From NCBI GenBank assembly GCA_037074615.1, contig CM073549.1, forward strand, positions 2,795,001 to 2,859,000: a stretch of 64,000 nucleotides of DNA, written 5' to 3'. Under the pieces are notes generated by a model that saw only the letters and a program-made list of their open reading frames with translations, was not told where the DNA came from and ran no database searches. This stretch comes from Leucaena leucocephala. Taxonomy: Eukaryota > Streptophyta > Magnoliopsida > Fabales > Fabaceae. Positions 49,070 to 61,146 of the stretch are shown piece by piece. Made by a program: the position numbers and the translations under genes. How positions within the stretch are numbered: position 1 is the first letter of the stretch; each line of letters opens with the position of its first letter.

Positions 49070-52000
49070 ATGAAAAGTTTATTTAAATCTAAGCCTCGTA
49101 CTCCAGCTGATGTTGTGCGACATACGAGGGATCTTCTCTTATTTGTTGATCGGAATAATGAACCTCGAGAAAGCAAGCGGGAAGAGAAGGTGCTGAATCG
49201 AATCTCTCTCTTTTCCTTTATGTTTTTGTTTTTTTGAATCTTCACCATTTCGATTAGTCAGGTTTTATTTAACACATCTCTATTTCTTAGTTGCTGGTTG
49301 ATCATTTCCTTTTCTGTTTTTCAATAGCAATCTAATTCAGAAGTGACCATCAATCGCAACTTCTCAATTAACTGTTTGAGTGGTTCCCCACTCCCCTCTC
49401 CATTCGGTCGCAGAAAATTACTTGTCTTTCTTAAAAAAGAACAGACTTTTATCGATTTCTTCATCATCGTATGATTTAGCTACAAAATGGAGTGTAATTG
49501 GGCTGGATTGGGGATTCTTGTTCATTTGTCACATTTTCTCCAAATTCACCCTTAAACATTAACATTTATCAGAACATCGACGGGTGATGACTTCTTTATG
49601 TTTATTCCTAGTTTAATATGACAGGAATGCCACTCATTACGGTGGATTTTATTGTTTGCTTACTTTATTTGATGCATCTAATGGCAGATGTCCGAGCTAA
49701 GTAAAAATATCAGAGAGTTGAAGTCAATTCTCTATGGAAATAGTGAATCCGAGCCAGTAGCAGAAGCTTGTGCGCAATTGACTCAAGAATTTTTCAAGGA
49801 GAACACATTACGACTACTTATCAAATGTCTTCCTAAATTGAATTTGGAGGTAATGAGGAATTTTGTAAGAGATTTCCATACTTTTGCAGTGAAAGTAAAA
49901 ATACTATTATATTACTATCGTTAAGATGCTCTCATTATTGCATTGTCTGAGTTACGGATAGAAATTGAACTTAAAGCATTAATCTTATGCCATATTGTTC
50001 ATGTTTGGTGGTTGCTTATATTAAATATGTGCTTTTGCAGACTAGAAAAGATGCCACTCAAGTTGTTGCAAATTTACAGAGGCAGCAAGTTCAATCGAAA
50101 TTGATCGCGTCTGATTATTTGGAGAAAAATCTGGATCTTATGAATGTTCTGATATTAGGGTAAGAAAATTTTGGATGAATAAATTAGTTACATGATACGT
50201 GTTTTAGTGGACTTAGTGTGATGACTTCTCATCTCCAAATGAATAGAAGTGAATTACTTATATCTTCGTTAAGGCCTTTGAGTATAACATATATCCTCAT
50301 AATTTTGTCAAATCAAAGAGCACTTCCTTGAGGTGGAAATTAAGGAGGAAACTGTGATGTTAAAATTCTCAAATAGGTGGGATTTGTTGTGTTAAAACTG
50401 ATAATGAAATAGATCTTTTGTCAATTCTTGCTTCTGAGGTGGTACTTGCAAACTTTTAATTGCTTAGGATGGTTATGTTTATTTCTCACCCACCTTTTTA
50501 ATAATGTTTGAACCTAATGCCTTCATGAATCAGACAGTGGTAGTACTTGATCTAGATCAGCAAAGTTTGCGTCTAGGTGAAAATGAGTGTTTTAGTTTGT
50601 TAATCTTTAATATCCATTTACCTTTTGTTGTTGTTGTGAATTACATTTTATCTATTTTGTTTCAACTATGGAAGTGACTGACCATTGTTTCTTTCTAGAT
50701 ATGAAAACACAGATATGGCTTTACACTACGGTGCTATGCTGAGAGAGTGCATAAGACACCAGATTGTTGCTAGGTGAGGAGAAAGAATCAAATAAAAATC
50801 ATGTTTTTTCTTAGACGTAATCTAAAATTGTTAGACAGATGGGAACGCAATCTTATTGGTCATAGTTGAAATTTGTGTTGGAATCATAGTTTCTATGCTT
50901 CCATACATTTTCACCCTTGAGGGAATTATGTCAAATGAGAATGTTGGGTGATTATATAAAGAACTAAACCATAGTAGCTGAAAAGGAAAATTATTCTGGG
51001 TCAGTTAATATCTCACGTGCAAGTTTTGTGATGTTCTAAGCCTTTTTGTGTTTTCTGTCAGTTATGTTTTGCAATCACCGAATATGAAGAAGTTTTTTGA
51101 TTACATACAACTTCCAAATTTTGACATTGCCGCAGATGCTGCTGCAACATTCAAGGTAGGTATTATCTGAGTAAACTTGTGAAGATAGATACAACAACAA
51201 CAACAACAAAGCCTTTTCCCATTAAATGGGGTCGGCTACATGGATCATACGACGCCATTGTGCTCTGTCAAAAACTAAATCCTTGGATAGGTTATTGACC
51301 AGGAGATCCCGCTCAATGACCTCGTTGAGCGTTCTCTTTGGCCTTCCTCTACTTCTTTTAACCGGACTCCATACTATTTGATCCACCCTCCTCACCGGCG
51401 CATCCCTTGGCCTTCTTTGTACGTGTCCAAACTACCTAAGACGGTTCTCCACTATTTTCTCCGCAATAGGTGCCACTCCAACTCTTCCCCGTATTTGTTC
51501 ATTACGAATCTTATCTTTTCTTGTATGCCCACACATCCATCTCAACATCCTCATTTCGGCTACCCCAACTTTATGCTCTTGTTGTCCTTTTAAAGCCCAA
51601 CATTCACTTCCATAAAGCATTGCTGGTCTTATAGCAGTACGATAAAACTTTCCTTTTAATTTATCTGGTACTTTCCGATCACATATAACCCCAGTAGCCT
51701 TTCTCCATTTAAACCACCCAGCCTGGATTCTATGATTAACATCCTCCAAAATTTCACCATCTTTCTGTATAATTGATCCCAAATATTTGAACTTATCTAT
51801 TTGTGGAATAACTTGATCTCCTAATCTGACCTCCAAATTACTTCTAACTTGCCTCTTAGAAAAATTACAATGCATGTATTCCGTCTTACTTCTACTCAGA
51901 CGAAAACCCTTCGACTCTAAAGTACTTCTCCATAACTCAAGTTTAAAATTGATCTCTTCTCTTGACTCCGCCATAAGAACTATATCGTCTGCAAAAAGCA

Positions 52001-54483
52001 TGCACTTAGGGATTTCGTCTTGAATAGGCTTAGTTAGAACATCCACTACCAGATTAAATAAATAAGGACTCAAAGATGATCCCTGATGTAGACCAATCTT
52101 TATGGGAAAATCCTTTGTTTCTCCCCCAGACGTTCTTACAGTAGTAGTTACCCCTTCATACATATCTTTTATTGCTTTGATATATGCTATCCGTACACCT
52201 TTCTTTTCCAAAGCTTTCCAAAGCACCTCCCTTGGCACTCGATCATACGCTTTTTCTAAATCAATGAAGATCAAATGCAAGTCTCTTCTTTTGGTCCGAT
52301 ACTTTTCCATTAACCCCCTTAATAAATAAATCTACTCCATTGTAGACCTACCTGGCATGAAACCACACTGATTCTCCGTAATATCAGTCTCTAATCTCAA
52401 CCTGTGTTCAATTACCTTTTCCCATAACTTCATAGTGTGACTCATAAGCTTTATCCCTCTATAATTTGCACAATTTTGAATATCCCCTTTATTTTTATAG
52501 ATAGGAACTAAAGTACTTTTCCTCCAATCATCAGGCATTTTCTTAGAACTTAAAATCACATTAAAAAGTTTAGCAAGCCACACCAGGAACCCTAAACCCT
52601 AAACCCTAAACTTGTGAAGATAGATAGCAGGGTTAAAATTGTGTGTATTATGCGATTCATTTTTAAAATTGTTAAAATTGTGTGTCATTTCAAATTGTTA
52701 CAGGAACTCATGACGAGACATAAATCTACTGTAGCTGACTTCCTCTCTAAAAATTATGAATGGGTAGGTTCTCCTCTTCCAACTCCAGTGGAAAGTAGTG
52801 TGCTTATGCGAATTCATATGTATTTATACACTGACATTGACTTTCTTTCCATCCTTCCTTTCTACCTTAAAAGGTGCTTGGGCAATGTGCTTGATTGTTG
52901 GAGCATGTTATAGAAATTTAAATTAGTTGGTAATAATCTGGGTAAATTCTTGGAAAGATTATACCTCTAGTCTTGTGGTGTTTCTTGGATCAAATATTGT
53001 CCCTGTTATGAATTATGTTCTGGAAGAGAGATTTCAATACCCAAGAGGCTTTCCACTTCATTATTTTAACTTCTACATTCTTATCATTTGGCATAATGCA
53101 TACAAACATGAGCATGCACTCACGCTTGTTCTTTTCCCTCTTAAATGCAGACATCTTTCACTTGCACCAGTTTTTACTTATCTGTATATCAGTTCCTGCT
53201 TTACTTTGGACATGATTCTTTTAACTACCCTTATATCTTGGTTACTTATCAATCATTACCTACCATCTATGTTGTTATTGCTGTTATCAGTTTTTTGAGG
53301 AGTATAATTCTAAGCTGTTGGAATCTCCCAATTATATTACGAAGCGTCAAGCTATCAAGGTACCATACAAATTTGATATTTATTTTTTCTGCAAAAACAT
53401 TGAATGAAGAAAGCATGTCCAAGCAACAGAATTTCTCCTCATAAAAATATGACTTAGGTTCTAAGAAAATTTAACTTGTGCTGTATAGTATGTTTGTCAT
53501 TTGGACAGTGGATATGATTGAAGAAGTAGAAAACGAAATTATCATTAATCATGCCATCTTAAATCTTCGACTCAAATGATGTATACATCAATTTACTGTA
53601 ATAGTTGGTTGCATTCAATTGAATCTTGCTGCATTGATGCATGTATATTCACAGTGTTTCTTTCTTACAGCTATTGGGAGACATGTTACTTGATCGGTCA
53701 AATTCAGCTGTAATGACACGATATGTGAGCTCAAGAGACAATTTAAGGATTCTGATGAATCTGTTAAGAGTATGTTCCCCTTCCATAAAACTTAATGACG
53801 TGTTTTTGAATATGATTTCTTCCTGCCTTTCATTTGTACTACCAACTCCATCGTTTGCATTTCCTGTTTGCTCTCATTAGCACAGTGTCATGAGCTTGAT
53901 TGATCAAAGTAACCGTGATTACTTTTCCGACTTCTAAGCATCTGGGTTACTAGACAATGATATGTTTGATGTTGAGTTTTTGGTGTCCATATACTTAACT
54001 GGGGGAAAGAATTGGACTTGACACTTGTTTAAGCAGACATTTAATAGGTGCTTGCTGGTTCCTTTCTGCAGGAGGAAAGCAAGAGCATTCAGATAGAAGC
54101 ATTTCATGTTTTCAAGGTAGCATTGTTGTATAATAGTGCATATATTTAAGAGGGTTTTCTTAATTCACCTCCTTCCAAGTTTTTAATTTTTATATTCATT
54201 TGTACTGGTCATAACAGCTATTTGTCGCCAACCAAAATAAGCCAGCCGAAATCATTGGCATACTCGTTGCCAATAGAAGCAAACTTCTAAGATTGTTGGG
54301 TGACTTCAAGACGGATAAGCGTAAGTATTGATATTTCTTTAATTTGTACTTATAAGTGGTATCAATATCATGTTCTAAGAACCACATGTTCTTCGGGATT
54401 ATGCAGCTGATGAACAGTTTGATGCCGACAAAGCTCAAGTTATGAGGGAAATTGCTGCTCTTGAACCTAAAGGCAGCCCTTGA
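49070..54483 (+). CDS. MO25: MO25-like protein (CAB39 family scaffold)
   Basis: Eleven exons: 49070-49189, 49688-49849, 50041-50159, 50699-50773, 51062-51155, 52704-52763, 53291-53359, 53671-53769, 54072-54116, 54218-54320, 54407-54483. Splice borders and phases all agree, giving 340 residues, the usual MO25 length. MO25 is a helical-repeat scaffold that binds and activates STE20-type germinal-centre kinases; plant members act with such kinases in growth and cell-division control. Family marks include MKSLFKSKPRTPADVVRHTR at the start, RQQVQSKLIASDYLEKN, YENTDMALHYGAMLRECIRH, FDYIQLPNFDIAADAAATFK, the FFEEYNSKLLESPNYITKRQ helix and FVANQNKPAEIIGILVANRS. It ends LEPKGSP. Intron 5 is enlarged by an antisense LINE insertion; exons are intact. 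Confidence 0.96.
51173..51191. repeat. Left target-site duplication of the LINE
   Basis: AAACTTGTGAAGATAGATA, identical over 19 bases to 52608-52626. A perfect duplication of this length is expected from target-primed reverse transcription. Confidence 0.93.
51192..52589 (-). mobile_element. 5'-truncated RTE-type LINE, reverse transcriptase pseudogene
   Basis: Antisense to MO25 in its intron 5. In its own direction it starts inside the reverse transcriptase and continues to the natural 3' end. Seen in order: KKMPDDWRKSTLVPIYKNKG, NYRGIKLM, DLEKAYDRVPREVLW (catalytic Asp region), GLHQGSSLSPYLFNLVVD, the FADDIVLM active-site box, then KFKYLGSIIQKDG and GSECWA. The frame is continuous except for TAG codons at about 52329-52331 and just after VENRLR (about 51430, where related elements have Trp). 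The 3' end is a TTG repeat, read here as CAACAACAACAACAA from 51191. RTE LINEs end in simple repeats rather than poly-A, which fits. Confidence 0.93.
52590..52610. repeat. Three exact plant telomere units at the LINE 5' junction
   Basis: CCCTAAA repeated three times without a mismatch, plus AA before it, lying exactly between the truncated 5' end of the LINE and the right target-site duplication. The last AAA overlaps the duplication, which begins AAAC. Nothing similar is at the left side. Confidence 0.95.
52608..52626. repeat. Right target-site duplication of the LINE
   Basis: Identical 19-base copy of 51173-51191. Its first AAA is shared with the last telomere unit, so those three bases are microhomology at the junction. 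Confidence 0.93.
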
Positions 54484-56157
54484 GTGGCAGAATGAGTTAA
54501 GCATCAGCTTGCATTACAACCTTGTTTTATGGAACTGTGTATTGCTAGAGTTTTTATAGTCTTGATGAAGACCATGGTTTTAAGGCAAATATCAAAATGC
54601 TTAGGATCTGTAATATTATCTTATTAGGTAAAAGGTAGATAAATAAATTTGCTAGAATGAGCTACGTGCCTATTTGGCTGTTCCAGGTATTAGAACAACC
54701 ATCCTCGCATCCTTGTAATTATATGCTGCTAGATGTCATGCAATAATTTGATCATCTCAAACTTGTTTAGACTAATTTGTTCTGTGTACCAGGCTCCTGT
54801 TACTTTACAAAAAAAAAACCCTACCTGATACTCCAAATGCCTTAAATCTTAAGAATGAGTCATTATTTAGCTCATGAATGACATGGATAGCTATAGGTTG
54901 TTTTATATTGATTTTTCAGTTGCTAGTGTTACCTTGCAAAAGCTGCTAAGTTTATGGAATTTTTTTGCTGTTTTTAAAAAATTTTAAAAATCATAAATTA
55001 CTATAATAATTAGTTATTACCACTATTTTTATTTTAATTGGGCTTGATTTTTCTATATCAATACGTTAAGAGTCCAATTTTAGACATATTGGTGGAAGGG
55101 ATTAGTTTTTTCAGTGAACTTAGAAGAAGTATTTACATGTGGTGTCTGACAATATAGAATTGTTTCTAATAAGATAATACAAGTATCTATAAAAAAACTA
55201 CTTTAAAGTTTAAATTAAGCAAACAAAAGAAGGGGTTGGAGTGGTGCCGCCAAGTAGCCAAACTTTGCTCCCTTGGAATAATGGTATATGCTCCAGCATT
55301 ATGCTCGTCCAATTCCTGAGGATTCTTGTTACATTAAATGCCAATGAGCGTATATTAAACAATAACATAGCACTGATCTCAAGTTTCACAATTAAGCTGA
55401 ATGTAATTTTTTTTAAAAGAAATTCTATGCTTCTTCTTTACCCCAATTTGGCCGGGGGAAAATTCGTCTCATGATGGGAATGAGATAAAGAATGAAATTC
55501 CACAACTACGACGCAAGTAGTGCACCCTTCACTTGTGAGGGAAGATGGCAAAATGCCATCAAGCACAGCGCAAACATCTCGTACTTGGAAATTTGGCATA
55601 TTCCTCGCACCACACCATCAAAGCATTCATTCATGACGCCTCCTTGCATTCACTATTGCTAGCCATATTACCTTTTCCTACTTTTAATACAGAAAATTTA
55701 AGTAAGCTGATTCATGATTCATTGTACCAGGTAGGTTTCATTAAAAAAAAAAACTAATAAAAGGAATTTTTTGCACCCTTTAGGCTAGCCGGTATTTAGC
55801 TTATTTTTTGAATTATATTACCATATGTTTCAGCGACGAACTGATTTAAATCAGAAGTTTTGTGACTAGAGTACCTCTTCAGATCTAACTAAATGAGATT
55901 TTATGTGGTCATAAAAAAAATTTATTTAAAAAAAATTTATTAAAAAGACCTAAATTTGAGCGGGTATAATCTTTTTTATTAATATTTTTTTTTAACTATA
56001 TATGATATATCTTGTGTACAAATGATTTTTATTTTAAACATTTTTATCTTTAGTTAAAGATAGACGGTATACTATTAAAAAATTATGCTAATTAAAAATA
56101 AGTTAAGCACAAATTATATGTTAGATATACTTTTTTAGACAGGTGTACGAGCCACAT
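54484..56157. other. MO25 3' UTR and intergenic
   Basis: Probable MO25 3' UTR to about 54800. The rest is AT-rich; frames at 55241-55757 have no recognisable features. Confidence 0.4.
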
Positions 56158-56160
56158 TAA

Positions 56161-56627
56161 GGGTGTGTTTGGCTCAACGGAGGGGAGGGATTTTAATAGA
56201 GGGAAAGGAAAGGAAGGAAAAAAGAGGGATTTTATTATTACCTTGTTTGGATTAACATTAAGGGAGATGAGTGGAGGGATTTTCATATTACCTTGTTTGG
56301 TTCAAGAAGGAAAGGGAGGGAAAATACTTTTATATAGACAAATTTACCTTATATTATTTTACATAATATTTTAATAAAATATAATATAAGAGTAATATTA
56401 GGATATTAAAAAAATTATGGGTATATAAATATTATATAATAATAATATCACACTTCCCTTCCAAATTCTCCCAATTTTGGAGGGGAAGTAAAGTTGGAGG
56501 GGGAGGGAAAATTTTAAAAAATTTTACCTCCCCTCCTAAATTTTATAATGAGCCAAACAAGGGGAGGGAAGTAAAATCCCTCCCTCCCCCATCCCTTCCC
56601 CCCAAATACCCCGTGCCAAACAAGCCC
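56161..56627. mobile_element. Tourist-like (PIF/Harbinger) MITE with TAA duplication
   Basis: 467 bases. Left end GGGTGTGTTTGGCTCAACGG; right end on the other strand GGGCTTGTTTGGCACGGGGT. TAA lies exactly at both borders (56158-56160 and 56628-56630). Internally purine-rich on the left (GGAAAGGAAAGGAAGG) and pyrimidine-rich on the right, so it can fold back. It sits about 300 bases ahead of the IMP start codon, within its promoter. No transposase. Confidence 0.85.
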
Positions 56628-56928
56628 TAAGGTGACCGTAATCAGTTCATCTGTTGCCATGCCGACATCGGATCAGATAAAATATACTGATAGAATATTC
56701 TTCCAACAAATTAAACTCAGAAACTCAGCTATTTTCTCCAAAGAATTATCCCTTGGACATGCTACTACGATTATTTTCGAGCCAAAAAAAAAAATCTTGC
56801 CATTATTAATTAGGCTCGTACTCTCGTTAGTCAGTCTGAACGGCAAAGCTGAAGAAGAAATCATAGCCTCTCTCTCCCATCATCACGTCTCAGAAACTCT
56901 CCTTCTCATCTCAAGAAAAATCGCAGAC

Positions 56929-59900
56929 ATGGCTGACATTGGTACGCCACAATCAATCAACCTCTTCATCATTCTTTCTTGTTTTGTCTCTGCCAGGGCC
57001 AGGGATCTCATCTTTTTTCTTTGGTTGGATTCATGGCAATTTTATTGAACGATAGCCTCGCTCCCGGAATTCCTCGCGTCTGCAATCGATGCTGCTCAGA
57101 AAGCTGGCGAGGTCAGTTAATTCTCGACTCCATTTTCTTCCCAAATCCAATATATTTGGCAGTCCTGTTTCATTCTTATCTCTTTTGTGTGGATGATTAC
57201 CAGGTCATTCGGAAAGCGTTCTACGAGACCAAACATGTGGAGCATAAAGGACAGGTTTGTACTGGAAATGCGCTTCTACCTAGCTGCGTTTTCTTTCTAG
57301 TGATTGATTATGGGTCCCATTTGCCAGTTCTCTACACAAAAGTAGATTTTTTTTAGTTACGATTTTAATGCTTGTTTATCATCAAGTTCGTACCAATTCG
57401 TGCGGTGTCATCATCATGGAGCATGTTGATCTTTAACCTCCATAGATTGAAAACACGGGAAAATCATTCTGCCATGGCCTCACAGGCCAGCATTATGGGG
57501 CCACCGTTGATTGTTCTGAGGATTTATTGTAATTTACTCTAAAATCTTGAATTTACTTAAAAAAATTTTGAAGTGCAAACCAATTTGGCAGTAGCCGACG
57601 GTCTATTTTAGATGATCAGTTGAACGAACGTCAGACAAATAGCATTGAAGTAATTTCTAGCGGAAGTGAAGAACAGCTGCATAACTTTGAATTGTTCTTG
57701 CAAGATAAAGTGTCGAGAGCTTCCATATGGTGGGGCTCGCTTCTTATGATCTAGTGAGAAGATAGATGTTTAAATAGATTCATGATGAATCAGTTACTAT
57801 CCCATTTGCTTATATATGGAAAATGCAGTGCAAAACTTGAAACAGACTCCAAAATACAAGAACTTGTTTTATGAAAGTGACGAAGAATAGCAGCATACCT
57901 AAGAGAAATTCTTGTAAGATAAATGTCGAGCTTCCATATGATGGAGCTCATCTCTTGATTAAGTTGGAATATAGTAGTTCAAGAAGATACCTAGAAGGTA
58001 TCTGTAAGCTATTATCAATAGAGAAGTTGGGGGTACTCAGATTGGTAGTGAGTCCTAGTAATACACAGACATCCACACATATAATGGTTTTTGTCGTCAT
58101 CTTTTCAGTTTTCTTATGCGTGTAGGTTGATTTGGTCACGGAAACTGATAAAGCATGTGAAGAACTCATATTTAATCATCTGAAGCAGATTTACCCCGCT
58201 CATAAGGTTGCTTCTGCTCTCTTTCATCCTTACTAATTGTTTTGGTTTTTCAAAAAACATTAATGATCTTGCAATTCTACATTTTTTAAAGTATTCTGTT
58301 TTGAAAACAATGGTGATTTTATTAGTTCATTGGGGAGGAAACTACCGCAGTTCAAGGTGCTACAGAACTTACAGATGAACCCACATGGATAGTTGACCCT
58401 GTGGATGGAACAACTAACTTTGTGCATGGGTAAATATCCACTCTGATTTTCAAGTTGATACATTTTCATTTCCATATAGAATAACCATAATTCCGCTATT
58501 TGTAGCTTCCCTCTCGTCTGTGTCTCCATAGGCCTTACAATTCAAAAAGTCCCCGTTGTTGGCGTTGTTTACAATCCAATATTGAATGAGGTGAGGAATC
58601 TTCCACCCTGTAGATATTCTACCAGTGGCTCTTACCCAAGGATCTGATGTTTCAATTACTTTTTTAAACACGGAAATTTTGTTTTTCTGTCTTTTGACTT
58701 GAATTGAAATTTCAAATGGCCATATGTAGCTTTTCACCGCGATTACTGGGAAAGGTGCTTTTTTGAACGAGAAACCTATAAAAGGCGTGTATTCTTTTCT
58801 TTGTCTCTTGAATGTTAGTGTTTATCTGGAATGAACTGTCCATGCTTATGTCTTGAATTTGTGCAGTATCATCACAAAGTGAACTGATTAGCTCTCTTCT
58901 TGTCACTGAGGTATGTCATGTTTGTTGGAATTGATTTACCTGAAAGCCATTTATCATTCTTACTCAATATTTGTTAGTCTTCCCTTCTCTCCGCGTATGT
59001 ATTTCCTCATATTATAGTTGTTTCTAGGGATCACTCAAACGTTGTCGTTGTTGTTAGTGTGAATGACTACCCTATAACTAAAACCACTGTTAGCTGTAGG
59101 GTGTGTGTGTGTGTGTGTCTGGTATAACCATATAAATGCCACATAGCGCTCAGCTAACTGATATCTATATGCCGGTATGCCCGATCACATGGACAGTATG
59201 AAGCATTACTATGTTCTTAGTTCTTTGACAGGAACCCAACCGTGTCTATCTCATTGTAATAAGCAGTTGATCCCTATATAACTTGACGTTCTTGTTTAAT
59301 ACATTAGCATCAAATTTGCTGTCTCCATCTATTATATTATTTTGAAAGTCTTATGACCTGGGGACCATTGGGGTTAGGTAAATGAAAGTCTAGGATGTTC
59401 TTGTTCAATATATTGGCATCAGATTAAATGTCTATATCTAGATTACCATGGAAGTCTCTGACCTTGGGAAAGAAACTGGAAAGAGGTTAGGTATTGAACT
59501 CAAGATGTCAACATAAATGTTCATACAGTGACATAAACCAACTGATCCATTGGCAATTAGTTTCTCTTCTTAATTGAATAATTATTCATTTTACAAGTGT
59601 CAGAAATGTTTATATCTAGACAATTAACAACGAATCCATTGGTTTTCGTATAATTAAACTATCGCAGTGGTGGTGAAGTAACCCTTCAAGGGTCTGTTTT
59701 CGCAATGCTTTATACAAAACTCTCACCAAAAGTATGCAGCAGAGATTCAAAGTTGTTATACGCAAGTCATAGCCTAGTAATCATGACCATTGACAGTGTA
59801 CTTAGAAACTGCATATTGAATAAGGCAATAACAGTGAGTTAGTGGAGAATCTTAAAACTTGATCATCTCGAAATATAAGTTTGTATTAATATAGAGATAC

Positions 59901-61146
59901 GTAATAATCTAAGAAAATTTTTCAACGTATCAGAATCTTAATATGATCATTTGAAGGAATGCTAGCTATCGGGACTTATCTTTAAGCCTCCTTGTTACCT
60001 TTCTCTGTTTCCCTATACAAAGCCAGCAAAGGAGTGGGAGAGTATATGTCTGCTAAGACTACTAAGATGCCTGGAATACGAACTTAACGTGGGAATTGGG
60101 ATACAACCCAAATATTCATAAACATTCATATCTGAAAGTTATTCCTTTAAAATTCAATTTAACACTGGAATCTCATAAAAAATTTCCCTTTCTGAATGAG
60201 CAGTGTGGAGCAAACCGTGAGAGGTCAACAGTTGATGCATATACAAAGAGGCTCAATAGCTTGCTTCCGAAGGTAAAGCCAGGACTTGCCAACGAATCTT
60301 CTGCACTATAGTGAAATGATTAACTGTCATAACTATGTCTTTTCAATTACTAGGTGAGATCCCTTCGAGCTTGTGGTTCCTTGGCTTTGAACCTTTGTGG
60401 AGTCGCATGTGGAAGGCTTGACATATGCTTTCAGCTTGGCTTCGGGGGTTCTTGGTATGAGTTTTTAACAAAATGCAATTTATTTTCTTCAAGTTATTCT
60501 TTGATACATGCTTTCAGCTTGGCTTTGGTGGTCCTTAGTCGCATGTTGGGCTTGACATATGCTTTCAATCTCTTACAGTATTTAGTTATTCTGAATAATA
60601 TAATGTACCAAAAGCATATAATTTACTTTTTTTTATATATTTATTTGAATGAATTACTATATATAACATACAGATACTGAATACAGAGTATTTTTACACC
60701 CTGCATAATTGGTGGGGTTTTCAGGGATGTAGCTGCCGGTGCTGTCATTGTCAGAGAAGCTGGAGGTGTCATGTATGATCCGTAAGTGGCCTTACTTAGA
60801 CATCCTTCTACTTAACGAATAGGATTCGTATGAAATGAAAGGTTCTAGAGAGTCTGTATTAGGTAGAAAGTCCATTTAGCTATTGATATGCATCTTCATG
60901 ATTTCTTTCTATGCACTGTAGCCAAGCCATGCTTTTAATACAAAACTTGAGGCCCAGAACTGCACTAGATTGGATAGTGACTGATACATATATATGTTCA
61001 AAAAAGGACTTTTCAATTACGCCAGAATCTTATGTGTGTATTGCTTCAGTTCTGGTGCAGAATTTGACCTTACAGTTCAAAGGGTGGCAGCTTCAAACCC
61101 TTCCCTGAAGGATAAACTAGTGGAGGCTCTGCAACAAGTAGAGTGA
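56929..61146 (+). CDS. VTC4: Inositol monophosphatase / L-galactose-1-phosphate phosphatase, copy 1
   Basis: Twelve exons: 56929-56941, 57056-57111, 57204-57254, 58126-58206, 58326-58429, 58506-58590, 58730-58784, 58867-58910, 60204-60272, 60354-60454, 60725-60781, 61050-61146. Phases all fit, giving 270 residues (Arabidopsis VTC4 is 271). The enzyme is a Mg-dependent phosphatase acting on myo-inositol phosphate and L-galactose 1-phosphate, the latter in vitamin C synthesis. Metal ligands are visible: VDLVTETDK (D48), GEE (E71-E72), WIVDPVDGTTN (D91, D94) and WDVAAGAVIVREAGG (D221). There is no transit peptide, so it is the cytosolic type rather than IMPL1/2. Exon 7 ends at a GC donor (AAAG|GCGTGT); the other introns are GT-AG. 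Intron 8 is 1.3 kb against 0.15 kb in copy 2. Confidence 0.95.

Noticed and set aside
51191..51211. CAA repeat as an independent microsatellite
   Set aside because: It lies exactly at the 3' end of the LINE and corresponds to the TTG tail usual for RTE elements.
52588..52611. Telomere units as a sign of a chromosome end or an assembly join
   Set aside because: Only three units, flanked on both sides by MO25 intron sequence with a perfect target-site duplication and continuous exons, so it is an interstitial insertion product.
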